DNA from: Crenobacter luteus
GTDB lineage: Bacteria; Pseudomonadota; Gammaproteobacteria; Burkholderiales; Chromobacteriaceae
Length of the DNA: 64,000 bases
Assembly (NCBI RefSeq): GCF_004345725.1
Contig: NZ_SLXG01000008.1
Span: 1-64,000, forward strand
Reading direction: 5' to 3'
A program made the position numbers and the translations under genes. Below are positions 17,993 to 27,743 of this stretch, piece after piece. Numbering within the stretch: position 1 is the stretch's first letter; each line of letters starts with the position of its first letter. A model generated the notes under the pieces. It had not been told where the DNA came from. It made no database searches and saw nothing but the letters and a program-made list of their open reading frames with translations.

Positions 17993-18706
17993 GTGGACAT
18001 CGCCGCCCTGGGCCACGCGCCCCCTCTCCCCTGGATCCGGAACCGCCTCGCGGCCCGGGGCTATACGCTGGTCGGCGCCGACGCGACGCTGATGCCCGGC
18101 CAGCCCGACTGGCAGGGCCTCGCCGCTCCCGGCCTGCTGATCGACCTGGACCGACCGTCGCTCGAAACGGCGCGCTACCGCGCCGCGCTCGTGCGCGCGG
18201 TGCCGGCCGCCTACGTCGAGCTCGCCGGCGCCTGGCATCCGCTCGGCGAACACTACGGCTTCATGATGTGCGCCGCCGGCGACCAAACCGCGCTCGCCGC
18301 CGCTCGCCCGCTGCTCGACGCGCTCTCGCCGCTGCCGGGCGCCTGGCTCGCCGCCGGCCCGGCCGGCGCGGCCGGCTTCGTGCAGCGCTATCTCGACGCG
18401 CTCGCGCGCGCCTGCCTCACCCTGCCGCAGGACGCGTCGTTGCCGCTGCCCGACTGGCCGCGTCTCTTCGACGCGCAGCGCGCGTTGGCCGGCGAACTCG
18501 TCGCGCTATCGGATGCCTACTGGCGCAGCCTCGACGAAGCCGGACCGCCCGACGCCGCCCTGCTGGCCGAATTCGCCACGCCGCCGGCGCTGCAGGGCCA
18601 CTACGCGCGCGCGCTGGCCGGCGCGACGCTGTACGCCTTCGGCGAGCGCGGGCTGTTGTGCGACGTGCTCGACCGGCTCTGGGGCCGGCAGGCGCCACCG
18701 CCCTGA
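17993..18706 (+). CDS. Degenerate 6-phosphogluconate dehydrogenase-like protein
   Basis: A 237-residue protein, if the GTG at 17993 is the start. Residues 1-30 (IAALGHAPPLPWIRNRLAAR, then GYTLVGAD) align with the Rossmann start of 6PGDH-type enzymes (GLGxMGxxxxxxL), but the glycines of the dinucleotide loop are gone. A later stretch, YVELAGAWHPLGEHYGFMMC, followed by LLDALSPLPGAW and GPAGAAGFVQRYLDAL, mirrors the YVDxGTSGGxxGxxxGxxxM and GxxGxGHxVKMVHN region of decarboxylating 6PGDH, again with the catalytic Ser/Gly and Lys/His/Asn changed. It therefore looks like a catalytically dead paralogue kept as an intact ORF. Neighbours (ppa, ihfB) give no functional hint. The alternative is an unrelated Ala/Leu-rich protein; the frame extends to 17900, but that part is low-complexity. 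Confidence 0.5.
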   Translation: MDIAALGHAPPLPWIRNRLAARGYTLVGADATLMPGQPDWQGLAAPGLLIDLDRPSLETARYRAALVRAVPAAYVELAGAWHPLGEHYGFMMCAAGDQTALAAARPLLDALSPLPGAWLAAGPAGAAGFVQRYLDALARACLTLPQDASLPLPDWPRLFDAQRALAGELVALSDAYWRSLDEAGPPDAALLAEFATPPALQGHYARALAGATLYAFGERGLLCDVLDRLWGRQAPPP

Positions 18707-18791
18707 CCCCCCCCATCGGGCAGCCCACCCTGCCCGCGCCCTTCGCCCCCGAGCCGGCGCCGCCTCCCGTCACGCCAGCGCCGGACAAAAG

Positions 18792-18820
18792 AAAAAACGC
18801 CGCGACGAATCGCGGCGTTT
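18792..18820 (-). terminator. Terminator of the cmk-rpsA-ihfB unit
   Basis: Stem AAACGCCGCGA / TCGCGGCGTTT with a 4-nt loop and a T run on the minus strand, 22 bp past ihfB. Confidence 0.85.
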
Positions 18821-18842
18821 CGGGAGGATCAGACTGGCTGTT

Positions 18843-19163
18843 TCAGGAGGCGAGTTCGCCGTTCTGACGGACGGTGCCGTCGACGCGCTCCCTCAGCTCC
18901 TTGCCGGCCTTGAAGTGCGGCACGTATTTCTCTGGCACGGAGACGCTCGAACCCGACTTCGGGTTGCGGCCGATGCGCGGCGGACGGTAGTTCAGATCGA
19001 AACTGCCGAAGCCGCGGATCTCGATCCGCTGCCCACGGGCCAGGCTGCTGGCCATCGCATCCAGGATGGTTTTGACGGCCAGCTCGGCGTCTTTGTAGAC
19101 CAACTCGGAATCGCGCTCGGCAAGGCGGTCGGCCAGCCTCGCAATCAGCTCAGACTTGGTCAT
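18843..19163 (-). CDS. ihfB: Integration host factor beta subunit
   Basis: A 106-residue DNA-bending protein of the HU/IHF family; with IhfA it forms the IHF heterodimer. Matches include [34 protein letters not shown] and the arm motif [16 protein letters not shown]. It starts 8 bp after the rpsA stop, the conserved rpsA-ihfB arrangement. Relevant to this window: IHF usually assists NtrC/sigma54 promoters such as the one at 12992. Confidence 0.96.
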   Translation of the reverse strand: MTKSELIARLADRLAERDSELVYKDAELAVKTILDAMASSLARGQRIEIRGFGSFDLNYRPPRIGRNPKSGSSVSVPEKYVPHFKAGKELRERVDGTVRQNGELAS

Positions 19164-19171
19164 GACGCAAC

Positions 19172-20875
<1,704 letters not shown>

Positions 20876-20965
20876 TAACAATAACTCGCGGTGCGCGCCC
20901 AAGGTCACGCTAGGTTGGTTGAGTACGGCCGCCCCTCCTTGGCGGGGCGGCGGATGGCATGGCGT

Positions 20966-21634
20966 TCAGCAGGGCGAACGAGAAAGCGACTGGTACCACG
21001 TCAGGACCGTTTCCACCGCTTGCTCGATGGAAAGGGCCGTGGTGTCCAGCCGCTGGGCATCCGGCTCCTGCCTGAGGGGGGCCACCGTCCGCGCCGCGTC
21101 GCGCGCGTCGCGGGCCTCGATGTCCTCCAGAATCTGCTGGAGGTTAGCAGATTCCCCCTTGTCGATCAACTGCTTATAGCGTCTTTGCGCCCTTTCGCCG
21201 GCGCTCGCGGTCAGGAAAATTTTCAGCGTAGCGTCGGGAAACACCACCGAGCCCATGTCGCGCCCGTCGGTGACGAGGCCGGGCGCTTCGCGAAAGGCGC
21301 GCTGGCGCGCCAGCAGCGCGGCGCGCACCGCCGGGTAGGCGGCGATCTTCGACGCGCCCATGCCGATCGCCTCGGAACGGATCTCGTCGCCGACGTCCTC
21401 GCCGAACAGGAACACGCGGTCGCCGTCGAAACGCGCCGGCAGTTCGGCGGCCAGCCCGGCCAACTCCGCCTCGTCGTCCCAGGAAATTTCCTCCTCGAGC
21501 GCCGCCAGCGCGGTCAGCCGGTACAGCGCGCCCGAGTCGAGGTAGTGGAAACCGAGCGCGGCGGCGACGCGCGCGGCGACGGTGCCCTTGCCCGAGGCCG
21601 ACGGGCCGTCGATGGCGATGACGGGGATGGTCAT
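20966..21634 (-). CDS. cmk: Cytidylate kinase
   Basis: A 222-residue P-loop kinase that phosphorylates CMP and dCMP with ATP. Motifs are [17 protein letters not shown] at the N-terminus, YLDSGALYR (CMP-binding), [13 protein letters not shown] and [13 protein letters not shown] 21634 is preceded by GGAG at a good distance; an in-frame ATG at 21649 is the alternative. It heads the cmk-rpsA-ihfB unit and is divergent from aroA. Confidence 0.95.
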   Translation of the reverse strand: MTIPVIAIDGPSASGKGTVAARVAAALGFHYLDSGALYRLTALAALEEEISWDDEAELAGLAAELPARFDGDRVFLFGEDVGDEIRSEAIGMGASKIAAYPAVRAALLARQRAFREAPGLVTDGRDMGSVVFPDATLKIFLTASAGERAQRRYKQLIDKGESANLQQILEDIEARDARDAARTVAPLRQEPDAQRLDTTALSIEQAVETVLTWYQSLSRSPC

Positions 21635-21765
21635 GACTGGCGTCTCCATGAGGACGAATGCAAACCCCGGATTGTAACCGCTTGGGCACGGGGGGAGGTT
21701 GGCGATATGATTGACCGCTGATCGCCCATCCACAGAACACGACAATCCCGAGCCCCAACCAAGAC

Positions 21766-23055
21766 ATGGAAACCCTGGACCTCTCCCCCATCGCCCGCGT
21801 CGCCGGCAGCGTGAAGCTGCCCGGCTCGAAGAGCATCTCCAACCGCACCCTGCTGCTGGCCGCGCTGGCCGGCGGCACGACCCGGGTGCGCGACCTTCTC
21901 GATTCGGACGACGTGAGCCACATGCTGTCGGCGCTAGGCCTCCTCGGCGTGAAGATCGAGTCCCTGGGCGGGCGCGACTTCCTGGTCCACGGCGCCGGCG
22001 GCGCCTTCCCGGTCAAGAACGCCGACCTGTTTCTCGGCAACGCCGGCACCGCGTTCCGGCCGCTGACCGCCGCGCTGGCGCTGATGCACGGCCAGTACCG
22101 GCTGTCGGGCGTGCCGCGCATGCACGAGCGCCCGATCGGCGACCTGGTCGACGCGCTGCGCGAGGCCGGCGCCGACATCGCCTATCTGGGCAACGAAGGC
22201 TACCCGCCGCTGGCGATCGCGCCGGCCGAGGTGCGCGCCGGCAAGACCATCCCGGTCAAGGGCAACGTGTCGAGCCAGTTCCTCACCGCGCTCCTGATGG
22301 CGCTGCCCTTGACCGGCGAGGCGGTCACTATCGAGGTGGTCGGCGAGCTGATCTCCAAGCCCTACATCGAGATCACGCTGAACCTGATGGCGCGCTTCGG
22401 CGTCAAGGTCGAGCGCGAGGGCTGGCAGCGCTTCCACGTCGCCGGCGGCCAGGCCTACGTGTCGCCGGGCGAGATCATCGTCGAGGGCGACGCCAGCTCG
22501 GCGTCCTACTTCCTCGCCGCCGGCGCGATCGCCGGCGGGCCGGTGCGCGTCGAGGGCGTCGGCGCCGCCAGCATCCAGGGCGACGTGCGCTTCGCCGAGG
22601 CGCTGGCGGCGATCGGCGCGCGCGTCGGCTACGGCGACAACTGGATCGAGGTGTCGCGCGGCGACGCCGAAAAGCTGAAGGCCTTCGACCTCGACCTCAA
22701 CCACATCCCGGACGCGGCGATGACGCTGGCTGTCGCCGCGCTGTTCGCCGACGGCCCGTGCACGCTGCGCAACATCGAGAGCTGGCGCGTCAAGGAGACC
22801 GACCGCCTCGCCGCGATGGCGATCGAGCTCAGGAAGGTCGGCGCGACGGTCGAGGAAGGCCAGGACTACCTGACCGTCACCCCGCCCGAGCGGCTGACCG
22901 GCGGCGCGGCGATCGACACCTACGACGACCACCGCATGGCGATGTGCTTCTCGCTGGTCGCGCTCGGCGGCGTGCCGGTCACCATCAACGACCCCAAGTG
23001 CGTCGCCAAGACCTTCCCCGACTACTTCGACGTGTTCGCGACGCTGGCGCGCTAA
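21766..23055 (+). CDS. aroA: 3-phosphoshikimate 1-carboxyvinyltransferase (EPSP synthase)
   Basis: A 429-residue enzyme of the shikimate pathway that joins PEP and shikimate-3-phosphate. [54 protein letters not shown] and the C-terminal [11 protein letters not shown] are the conserved active-site blocks. In most betaproteobacteria it lies between tyrA and cmk on their strand; here it is on the opposite strand while tyrA and cmk keep theirs, so this piece has been inverted (see findings). Confidence 0.97.
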   Translation: METLDLSPIARVAGSVKLPGSKSISNRTLLLAALAGGTTRVRDLLDSDDVSHMLSALGLLGVKIESLGGRDFLVHGAGGAFPVKNADLFLGNAGTAFRPLTAALALMHGQYRLSGVPRMHERPIGDLVDALREAGADIAYLGNEGYPPLAIAPAEVRAGKTIPVKGNVSSQFLTALLMALPLTGEAVTIEVVGELISKPYIEITLNLMARFGVKVEREGWQRFHVAGGQAYVSPGEIIVEGDASSASYFLAAGAIAGGPVRVEGVGAASIQGDVRFAEALAAIGARVGYGDNWIEVSRGDAEKLKAFDLDLNHIPDAAMTLAVAALFADGPCTLRNIESWRVKETDRLAAMAIELRKVGATVEEGQDYLTVTPPERLTGGAAIDTYDDHRMAMCFSLVALGGVPVTINDPKCVAKTFPDYFDVFATLAR

Positions 23056-23056
23056 G

Positions 23057-23068
23057 CTCGGCCAACGT
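23057..23068 (-). repeat. One-mismatch AGGTTGGCCGAG just after aroA
   Basis: CTCGGCCAACGT begins 2 bp past the aroA stop, between the stop and the terminator. Confidence 0.6.
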
Positions 23069-23074
23069 CGACCA

Positions 23075-23102
23075 AACGGCCCCGCCCCGGGGCCGTTTTT
23101 TT
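23075..23102 (+). terminator. Intrinsic terminator of aroA
   Basis: Stem AACGGCCCCG / CGGGGCCGTT, 3-nt loop, then seven Ts. Confidence 0.9.
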
Positions 23103-23114
23103 GTGCTCCGTCAG

Positions 23115-23140
23115 AAAAAGCACAACATATTGTGTTTTTT
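23115..23140. promoter_or_regulatory. AT-rich palindrome upstream of the NTP-pyrophosphatase gene
   Basis: CACAA-CATA-TTGTG flanked by AAAAAG and TTTTTT lies 45-70 bp before the next gene, in a strikingly AT-rich island. It could be an operator for a dimeric repressor or a weak second terminator for aroA. Confidence 0.45.
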
Positions 23141-23183
23141 ACTGAAGAAAACGCAAAATATCTGTTTGAACAAGGAGCACCCC

Positions 23184-23615
23184 ATGAGCGATTTCGTCGC
23201 CGCGCGCCGCGACTTCATGCGCCGTTTCGATCTGCCCGCGCCGGCCTCGCCCCGCTTCGAGCCGGCCGCGCTGGCGCTGTGGTCGACGATGCTGACCGAG
23301 GAATGGGACGAATTCCGGCAGGCGCTCGCCGACTACGCAAGGTTGGCCGAAGCCGGCGGGGACGACGCGCGCCGGCGGCGCGCCGAGCTGGCCGCCGAGG
23401 GCGTCGACCTGATCAACGTGGTCATCGGGCTGCTGCTGTCGCAGGGCCTGCCCGTCGCGGCGATGTTCGATGCGATCCACGCCGCCAATCTCGCCAAGTG
23501 CGTCGACGGCCGCGTGCTGCGGCGCGCCGACGGCAAGATCCTGAAACCGGCCGGCTGGCAGGCGGCCGACAAGGAAGGCGTGATCGCCGCGGCCGAAGCC
23601 GGCGACCGACGTTGA
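23184..23615 (+). CDS. All-alpha NTP pyrophosphohydrolase (PRA-PH / MazG-like)
   Basis: A 143-residue helical protein of the phosphoribosyl-ATP pyrophosphohydrolase-like superfamily. The metal-binding helices are seen as LTEEWDEFRQAL (E-x2-E) and AAEGVDLINVVIGLLLSQGLP (E-x2-D). The end, LAKCVDGRVLRRADGKILKP, resembles stand-alone and phage members of this group, which hydrolyse nucleotides and may sanitise the pool. It is not HisE, which sits in his operons and lacks this C-terminus. AAGGAG precedes the ATG. Its control region is AT-rich and carries a palindrome. Confidence 0.65.
   Translation: MSDFVAARRDFMRRFDLPAPASPRFEPAALALWSTMLTEEWDEFRQALADYARLAEAGGDDARRRRAELAAEGVDLINVVIGLLLSQGLPVAAMFDAIHAANLAKCVDGRVLRRADGKILKPAGWQAADKEGVIAAAEAGDRR
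23340..23351 (+). repeat. One-mismatch AGGTTGGCCGAG in the NTP-pyrophosphatase gene
   Basis: AGGTTGGCCGAA, in frame as A-R-L-A-E with AGG and TTG codons. Confidence 0.6.
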
Positions 23616-23670
23616 AGCGGCGCGGCCGATTGGCTAGGCTGTCGGGTTCAAAAAACCACCAGAGACCGTC

Positions 23671-24966
23671 ATGACCGCCCCCGCCCCGTCCCGGCCGCTC
23701 AACCGCCGGGACTACCAGACGCTGTCGCTCGCCGCGCTCGGCGGCGCGCTCGAGTTCTACGACTTCATCATCTTCGTCTTCTTCGCCGCGGTGATCGGCG
23801 AGCTGTTCTTCCCGCCCGACATGCCCGACTGGCTGCGCCAGTTCCAGACCTTCGGCATCTTCGCCGCCGGCTACCTGGCACGGCCTCTGGGCGGCATCGT
23901 GATGGCGCACTTCGGCGACCTGTTGGGCCGCAAGAAGATGTTCACGCTGAGCATCGTGCTGATGGCGCTGCCGACGCTGGCGATGGGTCTCTTGCCGACC
24001 TACGCCGCGATCGGCGTCGCCGCACCGCTGTTGCTGCTGGCGCTGCGCATCCTGCAGGGCGCGGCGATCGGCGGCGAGGTGCCGGGCGCCTGGGTGTTCG
24101 TCGCCGAGCATGTGCCGGCGCGCCACACCGGTTACGCCTGCGGCACGCTGACCTCGGGGCTGACCGCCGGCATCCTGCTCGGCTCGCTGGTCGCGACCTG
24201 GATCAACACCGCGTGGACGCCGGCCGAGATCCGCGACGGCGCGTGGCGGCTGCCCTTCATCCTCGGCGGCGCCTTCGGCCTGATCGCGATGTATTTGCGC
24301 CGCTGGCTGCACGAGACGCCGGTGTTCGCCGAGATGCAGGCGAAGAAGGCGCTCGCGGCCGAGCTGCCGCTCAAGACCGTGGTGCGCGAGCACCGGCGCG
24401 CGGTCGTCGTGTCGATGGCGCTGACCTGGCTCTTGTCGGCCGGCATCGTCGTCGTGATCCTGATGACGCCGACCTATCTGCAAAAGCAGTTCGCGATCGC
24501 GCCGGCGCTGTCGCTCAAGGCCAACAGCATCGCCATCGTCTGCCTGACCGTCGGCTGCGTGGTCGCCGGCCTCGCGATCGACCGCCTCGGCGCCGGTCGC
24601 ACCTTCGTGTTCGGCAGCCTGCTGCTGGCGGCGTCGAGCTACGCGTTCTACGCCTCGCTCGGCGTCGCGCCGGCGCAGCTGTTCCCGCTCTACGCGCTGG
24701 CCGGCTTCGCGGTCGGCATCGTCGGCGCGGTGCCGTGGGTGATGGTGCGCGCCTTCCCGGCCGCGGTGCGCTTCTCGGGGCTGTCGTTCTCGTACAACCT
24801 CGCCTACGCGCTGTTCGGCGGGCTGACGCCGATGGTGGTCACGCTGATGCTGAAGTCCGACCCGCTGGCGCCGGCGCACTACGTGCTCGCGCTGTGCGCG
24901 CTCGGCGTCGCGCTCGGCGTCTACCTGTGGCGCAGCGAGCGACGCGGCTGGCTCAAGGCAGCCTGA
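23671..24966 (+). CDS. MFS transporter, metabolite:H+ symporter (MHS/ProP-like) family
   Basis: A 431-residue transporter with 12 predicted membrane segments. MHS-family marks are LGGALEFYDFIIFVFFAA (the E-x-Y/F-D motif in segment 1), PLGGIVMAHFGDLLGRKKM (MFS A-loop), RILQGAAIGGEVPGAWVFVAEH (segment 4/5 signature) and RRWLHETPVF. Relatives carry citrate, alpha-ketoglutarate, proline/betaine or shikimate; the substrate here is not evident. A shikimate-type role next to aroA is tempting but unsupported. Confidence 0.8.
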   Translation: MTAPAPSRPLNRRDYQTLSLAALGGALEFYDFIIFVFFAAVIGELFFPPDMPDWLRQFQTFGIFAAGYLARPLGGIVMAHFGDLLGRKKMFTLSIVLMALPTLAMGLLPTYAAIGVAAPLLLLALRILQGAAIGGEVPGAWVFVAEHVPARHTGYACGTLTSGLTAGILLGSLVATWINTAWTPAEIRDGAWRLPFILGGAFGLIAMYLRRWLHETPVFAEMQAKKALAAELPLKTVVREHRRAVVVSMALTWLLSAGIVVVILMTPTYLQKQFAIAPALSLKANSIAIVCLTVGCVVAGLAIDRLGAGRTFVFGSLLLAASSYAFYASLGVAPAQLFPLYALAGFAVGIVGAVPWVMVRAFPAAVRFSGLSFSYNLAYALFGGLTPMVVTLMLKSDPLAPAHYVLALCALGVALGVYLWRSERRGWLKAA

Positions 24967-24983
24967 GACCGCCCCGGCACGAC

Positions 24984-25008
24984 AAAGCCCCGCAGCGGCG
25001 GGGCTTTT
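24984..25008 (+). terminator. Intrinsic terminator of the MHS transporter gene
   Basis: Stem AAAGCCCCGC / GCGGGGCTTT with a 4-nt loop and a T tail. A GGGTTGGCCGAG copy (25023-25034) lies between it and the stop of tyrA on the other strand. Confidence 0.8.
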
Positions 25009-25022
25009 GGCATGGCGGGGCG

Positions 25023-25034
25023 GGGTTGGCCGAG
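25023..25034 (+). repeat. One-mismatch AGGTTGGCCGAG abutting the tyrA stop
   Basis: GGGTTGGCCGAG ends one base before the last base of the tyrA stop codon. The same placement recurs at cobA (3442-3453) and gcvP (51766-51777). Confidence 0.65.
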
Positions 25035-25035
25035 C

Positions 25036-25917
25036 TCAGCGGCTCGCCTCGAAGCGCTCGTGCCACTTGACGCGCGCCTCGCGCGCCTCCTCGAACAGCC
25101 GCTCCATCGCCGCCGCGTCGGCGCTCTCGACCAGCGCGGTCAAGCGCGCCAGCGACGCCTGGTAGCTCGCCAACTCGTCGAGCAGCGCGGCGCGGTTGGC
25201 GAGCGCGATGTCGCGCCACATTTCCGGGTGGCTGCCGGCGATGCGGGTGAAGTCGCGAAAACCGGTGGCGGCGAAGTCGAAGTAGCGCTGCGCGTGGGCC
25301 TTGCCCGACACCATGTCGACGTAGGCGAAGGCGAGCAAATGCGGCAGGTGGCTGACAGCGGCGAACACCGCGTCGTGCTCCTCGGCGCTCATCGTCTCGA
25401 CGCGCGCGCCGCAGGCGCGCCACAGCGCGTCGACGCGTTCGAGCACCTCGGGCCGCGTCTCGGGCAAGGGCGCGAGCACCACCTTGCGGTTGCGGTAAAG
25501 CCCGGCGCGCGCCGCCGTCGCGCCCGACTGGTCGGAACCGGCGATCGGGTGCGCCGGCACGCACCATTCGAGATGGCCCGGCAGGTGGGCACGGAACAGC
25601 GCGGTGACGTCGCTCTTGGTGCTGCCGGCGTCGGTGACGACGGTACCCGGTTTCAGGTACGGCGCCATCGCGTCGAACAGCCGCGCCATCTGGCCGACCG
25701 GCGTGGCGACCAGCACGATGTCGGCGTCGGCGACCGCCGCGATGTCGTGGCTGGACGCGTCGATCACGCCCAGTTCGAGCGCGGCGTCGAGGTTGGCCTT
25801 CGAGCGGCCGATGCCGATCACGCGGTCGACGAGGCCGGCCTCGCGCGCTGCCAGCGCGAAGGAGCCGCCGATCAGGCCGACGCCGACCACGGCGAGGGTG
25901 GATGGGGGGTGCGACAC
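25036..25917 (-). CDS. tyrA: Prephenate dehydrogenase
   Basis: A 293-residue NAD(P)-dependent enzyme converting prephenate to 4-hydroxyphenylpyruvate for tyrosine. The N-terminal Rossmann motif is VVGVGLIGGSFALAAREAGL, and HPIAGSDQSGATAA and AAVSHLPHLLAFAYVD carry active-site histidines. No chorismate mutase or ACT domain is fused. The GTG at 25917 is preceded by GAAGGGA and is the only start that puts the Rossmann strand at the N-terminus; longer frames overlap the divergent DUF4936 gene. Confidence 0.92.
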   Translation of the reverse strand: MSHPPSTLAVVGVGLIGGSFALAAREAGLVDRVIGIGRSKANLDAALELGVIDASSHDIAAVADADIVLVATPVGQMARLFDAMAPYLKPGTVVTDAGSTKSDVTALFRAHLPGHLEWCVPAHPIAGSDQSGATAARAGLYRNRKVVLAPLPETRPEVLERVDALWRACGARVETMSAEEHDAVFAAVSHLPHLLAFAYVDMVSGKAHAQRYFDFAATGFRDFTRIAGSHPEMWRDIALANRAALLDELASYQASLARLTALVESADAAAMERLFEEAREARVKWHERFEASR

Positions 25918-26043
25918 TGTATCCCTTCTTTCTTTTCTGCCCTGTCTCTTGTCGTCCAGGGTCGGAGCAAGCAAAGTGCACATGATAAGCCATCGCGCCG
26001 CCGCCGACGAAGCCAAGCGGTGCCGCCCGCCAGGAGGAAAACG

Positions 26044-26346
26044 ATGACCGCCAGCCTCTACGTCTACTTCAAGGTGCCCGCCGGCGTCGCCGACGAGGTC
26101 GCGCGCCGCCTTTTCGCGCTGCAACGGCGCCTCGCCGCCGAGACCGGCGTCGCCGGGCGCCTCTGCCGCCGCCGCGACGACGAGAGCACCTGGATGGAGG
26201 TCTACGAGGGCGTCGCCGACCCCGACGGCTTTGCGGCGCACCGCGACGCGCTGTGGCGCGACGCCGACCTCGACGGCTTCGCGCTGGCCCCCCACCTCGA
26301 ATGGTTCGCCCCGCTGGCCGCGCCACGAGCGCCGGACCGGCGCTGA
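26044..26346 (+). CDS. DUF4936-family small protein
   Basis: A 100-residue protein resembling the DUF4936 family ([36 protein letters not shown]), a ferredoxin-like fold of unknown function found near dsdA or in isolation in betaproteobacteria. A strong RBS (AGGAGGAAAACG) precedes the ATG. The stop is 20 bp before dsdA, so the two form an operon. No catalytic residues can be assigned. Confidence 0.65.
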   Translation: MTASLYVYFKVPAGVADEVARRLFALQRRLAAETGVAGRLCRRRDDESTWMEVYEGVADPDGFAAHRDALWRDADLDGFALAPHLEWFAPLAAPRAPDRR

Positions 26347-26366
26347 CCCTGCAACGGAGACACCCC

Positions 26367-27677
26367 ATGCCGTACCTGCCCGAAGACCTCGCCGCCACGC
26401 TCGCCGCCAGGACGCCGACGCTGTGGCTCAACCCGCGCCTCGAACCCGCCGCCGCCGCGCTCGCCGCGCTGCCGGTCGGCGAGGCCGACGTCGCCGCCGC
26501 GCGCGAGCGCCTCGAACGTTGCGCGCCGCTCTTGGCGCGGCTGTTTCCGGAACTTGCCGCCAGCGCCGGCCTGATCGAGTCGCCGCTGCTGCCGGTGTCC
26601 GCCTTGGCCGAGGCGCTGTGCCCGCAAGGTCACCTGCTGATCAAGGCCGACCACGCGCTGCCGGTCGCCGGCTCGATCAAGGCGCGCGGCGGCATCCACG
26701 AGGTGCTCGAATTCGCCGAGACGCTGGCGCTCGAACAGGGCTGGATCGCGCCGGACGACGACAGGACGAGGTTGGCCGAGCCCGCCGTGCGCGAACGCTT
26801 CGCGCGCTACACCGTCGCGGTCGGCTCGACCGGCAACCTCGGCTTGTCGATCGGCATCATGGCCGCCGCGCTCGGCTTCAAGGCGGTGGTGCACATGTCG
26901 GCCGACGCCAAGCAGTGGAAGAAGGACAGACTGAGACGCCGCGGCGTGACCGTGGTCGAGCACAAAGGCCAGTACGGCGAGGCGGTCGCCGCCGGCCGCG
27001 CCGCGGCCGACGCCGACCCTTACGCCTACTTCGTCGACGACGAGCACTCGCTGCCGCTCCTGACCGGCTACGCGGTCGCCGCCGGCCGGCTCGCCGCGCA
27101 GCTGCGCGACGCGAATATCGCCGTCGACGCCGAGCACCCGCTGTTCGTCTACCTGCCGTGCGGCGTCGGCGGCGCGCCGGCCGGCATCGCGCTCGGCCTG
27201 AAGCAAGCCTTCGGCGACGCGGTCAACGTGTTCTTCGCCGAGCCGACCGCTTCGCCGTGCATGCTGGTGCAGTTGGCCAGCGGCGGGCTCGAGCCGGTCA
27301 GCGTCTACGACATCGGGCTCGACAACGTCACCGAGGCCGACGGCCTCGCGGTCGGCGCGGCGTCGCTGCTCGCCGCCGAGCTGATGGCGCCGCTATTGGC
27401 CGGCGTGTTCACCGTGCCCGACGAGGAGCTGTTCCGCGACGTGTACCGACTGCACAAAATGGAAAAGCTCGACATCGAACCGTCTGCCGCCGCCGGCTTT
27501 TCCGGCCCGCGCCGGCTGCTCGACTCCGCCGCCGGCCGCGCCTGGCTGGCCGCGCGGCATCTCGACGCCAAGCTCGACCAGGCGACGCATATCCTGTGGA
27601 CCACCGGCGGCAGCTTCGTGCCGGCCGACGAGCACGCGCGCTTCCAGGCGCGCGGCGAGGCGCTGCTGGCCGGCTGA
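26367..27677 (+). CDS. dsdA: D-serine dehydratase
   Basis: A 436-residue fold-type II PLP enzyme that deaminates D-serine to pyruvate and ammonia. The PLP lysine is in [16 protein letters not shown] near residue 113, and [20 protein letters not shown] is the phosphate-binding glycine loop; [19 protein letters not shown] is also conserved in DsdA. The family is normally about 440 residues, so it is complete. There is no dsdC or dsdX beside it; a dicarboxylate/amino-acid symporter lies downstream on the other strand. Confidence 0.93.
   Translation: MPYLPEDLAATLAARTPTLWLNPRLEPAAAALAALPVGEADVAAARERLERCAPLLARLFPELAASAGLIESPLLPVSALAEALCPQGHLLIKADHALPVAGSIKARGGIHEVLEFAETLALEQGWIAPDDDRTRLAEPAVRERFARYTVAVGSTGNLGLSIGIMAAALGFKAVVHMSADAKQWKKDRLRRRGVTVVEHKGQYGEAVAAGRAAADADPYAYFVDDEHSLPLLTGYAVAAGRLAAQLRDANIAVDAEHPLFVYLPCGVGGAPAGIALGLKQAFGDAVNVFFAEPTASPCMLVQLASGGLEPVSVYDIGLDNVTEADGLAVGAASLLAAELMAPLLAGVFTVPDEELFRDVYRLHKMEKLDIEPSAAAGFSGPRRLLDSAAGRAWLAARHLDAKLDQATHILWTTGGSFVPADEHARFQARGEALLAG
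26769..26780 (+). repeat. Exact AGGTTGGCCGAG in dsdA
   Basis: In frame as T-R-L-A-E with AGG and TTG codons. Confidence 0.8.
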
Positions 27678-27693
27678 GCATGGTCCGGGCGAC

Positions 27694-27726
27694 AAAAAAA
27701 CGGGAGGCGACGCCTCCCGTTTTTTT
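27694..27726. terminator. Bidirectional terminator between dsdA and the symporter gene
   Basis: ACGGGAGGC / GCCTCCCGT stem with seven As before and seven Ts after, between convergent genes. Confidence 0.9.
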
Positions 27727-27743
27727 GCGGTCATCCCGACGGC

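Noticed and set aside
20929-20950. Hairpin CCGCCCC / GGGGCGG between cmk and rpsA
   Set aside because: Strong stem but no T run, so not an intrinsic terminator. It could be part of rpsA leader structure, but nothing in the sequence shows this.
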